From the NCBI GenBank assembly GCA_001910725.1, contig MJGA01000096.1:1-36706 (forward strand): a stretch of DNA of 36,706 nt. The letters run 5' to 3'. The notes under the pieces were generated by a model. The model did no database searches, was not told the origin of the DNA, and was given only the letters and a program-made list of their open reading frames with translations. The stretch is from Phanerodontia chrysosporium (lineage: Eukaryota > Basidiomycota > Agaricomycetes > Polyporales > Phanerochaetaceae). Positions 31,247 through 36,706 of this stretch are shown one piece after another (positions within the stretch are counted from its first letter, which is position 1; each line of letters begins with the position of its first letter). Position numbers and translations under genes: made by a program.

Positions 31247-32121
31247 ATGCACAAGACAAATACGCCGGGAGGAAATAACCATCTGTCTCGCAGGACTCTC
31301 GAGGCCGGAAAGGGTATATTCCGTGTCACGGCAGATACTACAAGAACGCAGGAGCGCGCTGGAGAGGTTGCGGAGAATCCTGAAAGCAGATCAGCGAGTA
31401 CAGAGGCGGGTGAAGACTGTCTCAAGCCAGAGGAACACCACGATACGCCTATCCGCTTTCACGAGCGTGACCAGCCGTACTATGAGTGCGTTGAGACATA
31501 TGTGACTGGACGTCCGTATTCATGGCTTGCGAACAGGTTCACCAACTTCGCGCCGTACGCGGTATTGTTTGAGGGCAAGGCGTATCCTACGGCTGAGCAT
31601 CGTCAGTTACGACACCGATATGGGAAACTCGCAGCGACTGACTATGCTCAAGTATTTCAGGCGCACAAGTTCTTGAGCGTACGTCCTGATATTGCAGAGC
31701 GCATACGAAGCGCAGCAAGCCCCAGAGAGGCACAGGGTGAGGCCGCCAGGGTGCGCAAGCTGCAACGGCGGGACTGGTTCGATATCAGCCTCGCCGTGAT
31801 GGAGCAGATTCTAGAGGCGATGTTTACCCAGTACGAGGGCTTGCGCTCCATGCTCCTTGAAACAGGGAGCAGGGAGCTTGTAGAAGCCAGCCCCGTAAGA
31901 TTCTGAAAACTAGCCCATCTATGACTGAGCTGATGCGTGGTCAGACGGATGCGTTCTGGGGATCAGGAGCGGACGGTGGAGGGCGAAATGAGTTGGGAAG
32001 AGCCCTGGGGCGTGTGAGAGGTAAAATATTGGCAGATGCACAAGCAGATGTGCAGGCAGCTTCTAGTGGTCGTCAGCCTGAAGGAGATGGCAGAGGACGC
32101 TCTGGAGGACGCCCACCGTGA
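31247..32121 (+). CDS. NADAR-domain protein, copy E, intact, soluble
   Basis: Exons are 31247-31485, 31537-31601, 31653-31894 and 31945-32121, totalling 723 nt (240 aa) with every phase correct. The N-terminal 70 residues are hydrophilic, with no membrane segment. The domain reads IRFHERDQPYYE, FTNFAPYAVLFEGKAYPTAEH, FQAHKFLSVRPDIAERI, QRRDWFDISLAVMEQILEAMF, LLETGSRELVEASP and TDAFWGSGADGGGRNELGRAL, followed by a Gly/Arg-rich tail (GRGRSGGRPP). It is the only copy on plus. The stop codon overlaps a perfect GTGAGT donor (32118-32123); splicing from there to CCTACAG at 32181 would replace the stop and add a His/Gln/Pro-rich tail ending at 32342. Both forms are possible. Confidence 0.87.
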
Positions 32122-33184
32122 GTGCTCGAGGAATGGAGCCGATTCATGGTTGGAATAATCACCTTCATGCGCTGTCCTACAGGCCGAGCGAGCATGTGGG
32201 CAACCACGACGCTCAGCCTCTCTACCAGCAAAGGACCAGCTTCGTCCGACCGCCGCCATATGCCAGTCCGATTGTTGCGTCTCGAAGGGGCACCGTTCTT
32301 CATCATCTCCACCGACAAGCGCATGTCGCAGAGCTCGGATAGCAGAAGCGTAGTTATGCAAGAGTTACTCGAGACAATAGCTGATATTGGATGGATGGGG
32401 CGAGGACGGTGTCTTGCTGTGACAAGCTTGTACGTCCGGACATTCGCAGAGTCGGCAGGCAACAAGATTTGATGTGCCTGATCCGAGTATTGATCCGCAA
32501 GAGTCTACCTCGACAGGATGTATTTGGCCCGACGTCCCATCTGCACGGAGGAACCGTTTGATTTTCCTGCTGCGAGTAGTCTTTCTACTGTTCCGAATCA
32601 TGTCATGCGGGCATAGCCGTAAGGCATGCCTGCACGGCCACCTATCTCTTCGTTCTGACTGCGTCGCGTACGTGGAACGAGACAGAAAGCTATCGAGAGG
32701 TATCGAGTTACCGCCGGCGAGGAGGCCCAAGGCAACGCAGAGGCCCAGGAGAGAGAGAAGTGTGATCATCTCCTCGTGGTCGAGTTCTTTTCCCTTAATC
32801 CTATACGCGTCCCAGCACTCCCTCGGCTGGGCTACCTGAAATCCACTTCTCTACCCCAGCAACGTCTGTCTCTCCCCCCTTTCACCTCTCTCGGTCTTAG
32901 CACCTGTACAGCTGGCCTCATAGTCACCCGCAGGCTTGTATTGCCCTGACTTGATGTCTTCGCGTATGCGTGCTGGTGGAAGCAAAGGAGATCCAGTAAG
33001 GAACCCAGACAACTCCATCCCCAAAGGACTACCCAGCACCCGTTCATCTGAAGAGCGAGTATTGTTATTGTATTGGTATATAAGCTACAAGGACCACAAT
33101 AAATGGTAATATCGGAAGGCACTCAGCGCGGGGTATATCAGGCACGAAGATGACGATTCCATGTTTCCACAGGCAACCGGACGA
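32122..33184. other. Unresolved spacer with two weak coding candidates
   Basis: On minus, an ATG at 32769 begins MITLLSLLGLCVALGLLAGG, a hydrophobic segment followed by a GTAACT donor, then a basic stretch (SRKTTRSRKIKRFLR). This is like the anchor and linker of NADAR copies A and B, but without a NADAR domain. Also on minus, after an AG at about 33040, DERVLGSPLGMELSGFLTGS ... ERQTLLG runs to a stop near 32851 and looks like a final exon. On plus, 32122-32472 stays open after the NADAR E stop. None can be confirmed. Confidence 0.3.
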
Positions 33185-34895
33185 TCATTCGCTCGGTTCG
33201 AATATGACAAGGTATTCGGGTCGGATGGCATCGTTCTATCAGAGATCAAACGTCAGAATATCTAGACGTACAATGCATGCTCTCCATACCGTGTAGACTG
33301 ATAAGTATGAGTAAGTACTGAGACACTAGCACATCTGAATTATTTCGCTTACCGACAGCCTCATCATAGTTGACAGTCAGTCCAGGCTCCCCACGACAGA
33401 GTCGTACCCGGGAGGGGCTGAAGGTCGCGACATTAGAGCATGGCCGAGGTAGCAGGTTTCTGAGACTCTACCTTGGTCAGAGTGTGATCCTCTTGCGGGG
33501 CTTCCACACCTTGCCCATAATCACCTCGCAGAGGAACATCGCCCGGTATGGAGAGTTTCCCGAATTATTGATGTAGTCGTAAGCCTAAAGCGACGCTTCA
33601 TTAATGATGTCTAGAACAAAGCTGGAAACGTACCTTGGACGAAGTAGCTGAGCTATATATTCCCTGGCCGAACCGCTGGTAGCTGCTCGGACCCGCCTTT
33701 CCAGCTTTGGCGAGCATGAATGAGTTCTGAAAAATCTCTCAGCTTACGCGAAAACGGATGGTTTCTTTGGCGCACCTGGAGGATGCCACACATCGAACAT
33801 CCTTGTGTACTGCAGAACCCCGAGTTCGCTGGGTCGTCCCCAATCCTGCAAGCGCGGGTCGTACCATGCCAGCGTCGTCTTGGGTTGCCTACTCTGCTCC
33901 TGAATAGACGACGATAATTGAGCACGCCAAGCTAAACGCTGTGGCTCAGAAGGGACGTACTTGTATGCACGGAAGCGTTTCATGTGTTGCTCTCTTGAAT
34001 ATATTTTGTATAGCTGTTGAGACGTTAGCGTGACACGCTTTGCATGACAGCCATCGTCACCTTCACGACCGGTCCGGGCATTGGTTTGTTGGCATAGCAG
34101 GATGCTTCCACTTTTCTATAAACAATGCCGAGACTGCGAGATGAACTTCAACAAGAGTCCTTCGACTAGACTCCTACTTCGTGACTTACTATCCTTAAAT
34201 TCCTCGTCACTCTGGGTATTTCCAGTATTGTCGGGCCTTCGCAGGCATCGGTCAATGAATGTCACCCGTGTCTGGAACGAGTGCATACCTGAACTATATG
34301 TTCTGTTCTTGCAGACTTCGGAGCAAAAGTCACTGAGCGCCGCGCCCATCCGTGCCTTCGGATACTGGTGACAGCTACTCCGCAAGCGACACCTCAGCTG
34401 GTGTCAATGAGGAGGAGATGATGGCGTACAGTAGGCACATCTCAACAGGACCAGTCGCCTGAAGCAAAGATCGATGAGCATTTCGTTGAAACATTGTCTA
34501 GATACTACGCACTGGGAAGCAAAGCCATCGATGCCCGCTCGCTGGCGGTATTCATTTGCGCAGCCGCGACCGCAAAACTCGTGCACTACCGGCATAGAGC
34601 GTTAATTCTGGAACCGTAGGAGAGGGAAGACACAATACTCTTTCCGTTTTCCACGTACACTCGCTGCTGGTGGCAATTCTGCGGCGACGCACATGAGCCC
34701 TCGGATGAACATCTCCCAACGTGGGCCACACACCTTGCACATCGGCATCTGGGAGGCACCGCCCCTCTTCTGTGGCGACTTCGCGGCGTTCAAGTGCGAG
34801 CGCGAGCAGTACGCCGATGGCTGGCCATCGTCGCCTACCCACACGGGAGCGGAGCAGCCTGGCAATGCGCAAGTCTTGTTGTTAGAGTGCCCCAT
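33185..34895 (-). pseudogene. Zinc-finger PARP-like ADP-ribosyltransferase gene with single-base frame breaks
   Basis: PARP-like enzymes transfer ADP-ribose from NAD+ to protein or nucleic acid. The N-terminus (ATG 34895; an in-frame ATG also at 34946) carries CALPGCSAPVW, YCSRSHL, HEFCGRGC and LSDFCSEVC zinc knuckles over several exons I only partly resolved. The catalytic part follows: LYKIYSREQHMKRFRAYK, NPRRRWHGTTRACRIGDDP, SGFCSTQGCSMCGILQ, YQRFGQGIYSSATSSKAYDY, MFLCEVIMGK, GYDSVV, VNYDEAV and finally NDAIRPEYLVIFEPSE, stop 33187-33185. The H-Y-E triad positions (WHGT, GIY, NYDE) are all present. The frame is interrupted at about 33389-33392 (C run on plus), again about 60-70 bp upstream on the gene near the end of the preceding exon, and possibly at the exon join between. 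These breaks may be decay or base-call gaps. Confidence 0.72.
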
Positions 34896-36023
34896 GGAGG
34901 AACGTCGCAAGGAAAGGCGAGCCGCTAGTGAAGTTAAGATGGGCATGATGCTTTGGAGGGACTTGCGCGTGGGAGCCTAAAGGAGCCGGAAGCCTCGCAG
35001 GTACAGCCTACAGTGATGCGCTGCCGGGCATTCAGCGACAGCTAATTGCGAGCGGTTGCAGTCCGGACTCACCGCATTGATAGCACGTGAGGTCCACCTG
35101 ATGGAAGACGGCGGACGACAAGAATTCTGAGCTTCCATGCATAGCTTGGGACGCGTTTCACACGGAAAATCGACGTAGCCCAGCTCCGAATTGGGTATGC
35201 ACGCAGATGGTGATCAACCCCTGAAACAGGGTGCACCGCTGCCAGGAAGGCCTTGTCAGGGTCAGTGAAATCTATTCAATTCGCTTGAGGCATCTTACCC
35301 AATGCGACGACGGTGTCTATGCGCGAAGCATGGAAGTAACATCGCCGGTGCCCCCGCAAATCGCCCGGGACGACTGAGGTCTCCCATCATACCCGATAGC
35401 TGAGACTTCCTATTACCGATCGATGAACCCTGTCTGCTACTAGGATTATGTCAGTCTTAGCTCAGTGCAATGTCGCGAAATTACGCACCTGCGCTGACAG
35501 GGCACGCCCCGTATAGCAAAGCCTGGCCCTTCGATCCCGCCCATTCTCCCTTGTATTTCCACCGGCAAGCGAAACTGAACCTTCGTCCTAGCGTGATGTG
35601 CAGCAGGCGATGCATTCTTCGAAGGAGCCACTCGTGCCAAGCGAGCACAGACAAGGGCCGTGACCAGAGAATACATTGGCGGGATGAGCGAGGCACCGCT
35701 GTTCCGAAGGGTCAGGACCTGCCCCGCTGTGCACGGGACGCTGGCATGGCGCCTAGATATCAGGGACCAGCAAGGCACATTTCGCGGGAACAGTCCATGT
35801 ATGGATGACTAGGATGCAGGAGCACGCTATCAAACGCGGTACCGTGCAGAGACAATTGGATTTGGGGCAATGCAGAACCGAACACTTATGGTATAAGGCG
35901 GAGATTATGCAGGGAATCGGCGAGCGGCGCTCTAACTGGGAACTCCAGACATGTGTCGTGCTGCCATCCAGGTCTGGGAGTGCAAGTTGATTAGGGTGTG
36001 ACGACGCTCATGAGGATGTGGAC
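34896..36023. other. Spacer between the two ART genes, no gene recognised
   Basis: 1.13 kb. An ATG frame of 112 codons on plus (35470-35808) and a similarly long frame on minus over the same bases (35778-35446) are both open; neither has recognisable motifs, so I call neither. The left end should hold the promoter of the gene at 34895. Confidence 0.35.
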
Positions 36024-36706
36024 TCACATGGTCGAGACAAGGACAAGGTACATGGGTCTGATCGCTTTGCTCTGGTAGGATGTCCTCATTGTCAGCATCG
36101 CACTGCGTGAGCAAAGCAGAATAAACCCTTACCGTATATACTTCAGTTTGGGGAGAGTGAGATTAGCTTTCGTGACGATAGATTCGTGGGACGTACCGAC
36201 GGCTTCATCGTAGTTGAGATGACCTCCTGGTACGCCTTGTACGGAATCGTGCCCCGTCGGTGGCTTGCATATTGTGGTTAGCTTATTTCTGCTGCTAGTA
36301 CAGAGGGCTCACCTTCGTCAGACGTGGTTGTTGGACTGCAGTCTGGCCGGGTTGCCCATCACGACTTCGTTCAGAAGTAGAGCCGAATATCTGGAGCTGG
36401 TGCTCCCCTTCGTATAATGATATGCCTGCGCACAGATCAACGTCAGAAAGGCCTGTAAAAACATAGGGAAACAACGCAGTACCTTCGAAGAGTTGAGCTC
36501 GTGTAGATTCCAGCACCGAATCGACCCCACTTGTGGCGCGATCGCGACAAGGAGATATCGTAGGATTTCTGCAACCAGGAGGTCATTCGGCGACGTCTGA
36601 CCCATGGCGAATCATTAATCCCGTACCTTCATGATACGGCAAAGCGAGCACTCGTCGCTAGAGCAAGGAGTCTTTGATGCGCCGTCTTCACCGATTTTTG
36701 CACGCG
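36024..36706 (-). pseudogene. Second PARP-like ADP-ribosyltransferase, C-terminal part, cut by the window edge
   Basis: The gene runs leftwards from beyond 36706, so its N-terminus and the HGT motif are outside. Visible in order: KIGEDGASKTPCSSDECSLC, then after a GTACGG..TTGCAG intron KSYDISLSRSRHKWGRFGAG and GIYTSST, AYHYTKGSTSSRYSALLLNE with VVMG, PPTGHDSVQGVPGGHLNYDE with AVVYT, and AIRPMYLVLVSTM with a stop at 36026-36024. The Tyr of GIY and the Glu of NYDE are present. It is close to the copy at 33185-34895 in layout and intron places. One base seems missing after GIYTSST (about 36492) and one near the end of the next exon (about 36320), both in short G/C doublets. It may be a pseudogene or undercalled. 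Confidence 0.65.

Noticed and set aside
24328..32121. NADAR copies as members of a CRISPR-like or simple tandem repeat
   Set aside because: The similarity is at protein level with diverged DNA; there are no regular short repeats and spacers.
35470..35808. 112-codon ATG frame on plus
   Set aside because: The opposite strand is equally open and neither shows motifs or splice partners.

Overview
The window looks like nuclear DNA of a filamentous basidiomycete, most likely an Agaricomycete (polypore-like; this is inference). The support is dense genes cut by many 42-67 nt introns with GT..AG ends and C/T-rich promoters, GC-rich third positions, and typical fungal families: eIF5A, a two-LIM-domain protein, a TAF8-like TFIID subunit, SRAP proteins, a NACHT STAND NTPase, NADAR proteins and zinc-finger PARP-like ADP-ribosyltransferases. 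All exon models were built by hand from splice sites and reading frame.

Left part (1-9.1 kb): a gene-free stretch with a degenerate minisatellite, a LIM-domain gene (minus strand) divergent from the eIF5A gene (plus), a diverged SRAP paralogue that has lost every catalytic residue (minus), and a TAF8-like histone-fold gene (plus).

Middle (9.1-24.3 kb): a NACHT/NLR-like gene (minus) interrupted by a 600-bp solo LTR with a perfect 5-bp target duplication. It is divergent, across only 116 bp, from an intact canonical SRAP (HMCES/YedK-type) gene on the plus strand. A 1123-aa Ser-rich single-pass membrane protein (minus) and a 1180-aa Gln/Pro/Ser-rich probable nuclear protein (plus) follow.

Right part (24.3-36.7 kb): an accessory island. 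Five NADAR-domain genes or gene relics (four on minus in tandem, one on plus) lie among three genes carrying the zinc-finger N-terminus or catalytic domain of fungal PARP-like ADP-ribosyltransferases. NADAR enzymes are known to remove ADP-ribose from guanine and to split related N-glycosides, so the island joins possible writers and erasers of ADP-ribosylation. The five NADAR copies share identical intron positions and phases, which points to local duplication. Two carry an N-terminal membrane anchor.

Several conserved reading frames here (LIM, two NADAR, two ART) are broken only by missing single bases, most of them in G/C runs. No single-base gap was seen in the long neighbouring genes. This could be real decay or base-calling undercalls, and should be settled before any gene is called dead.
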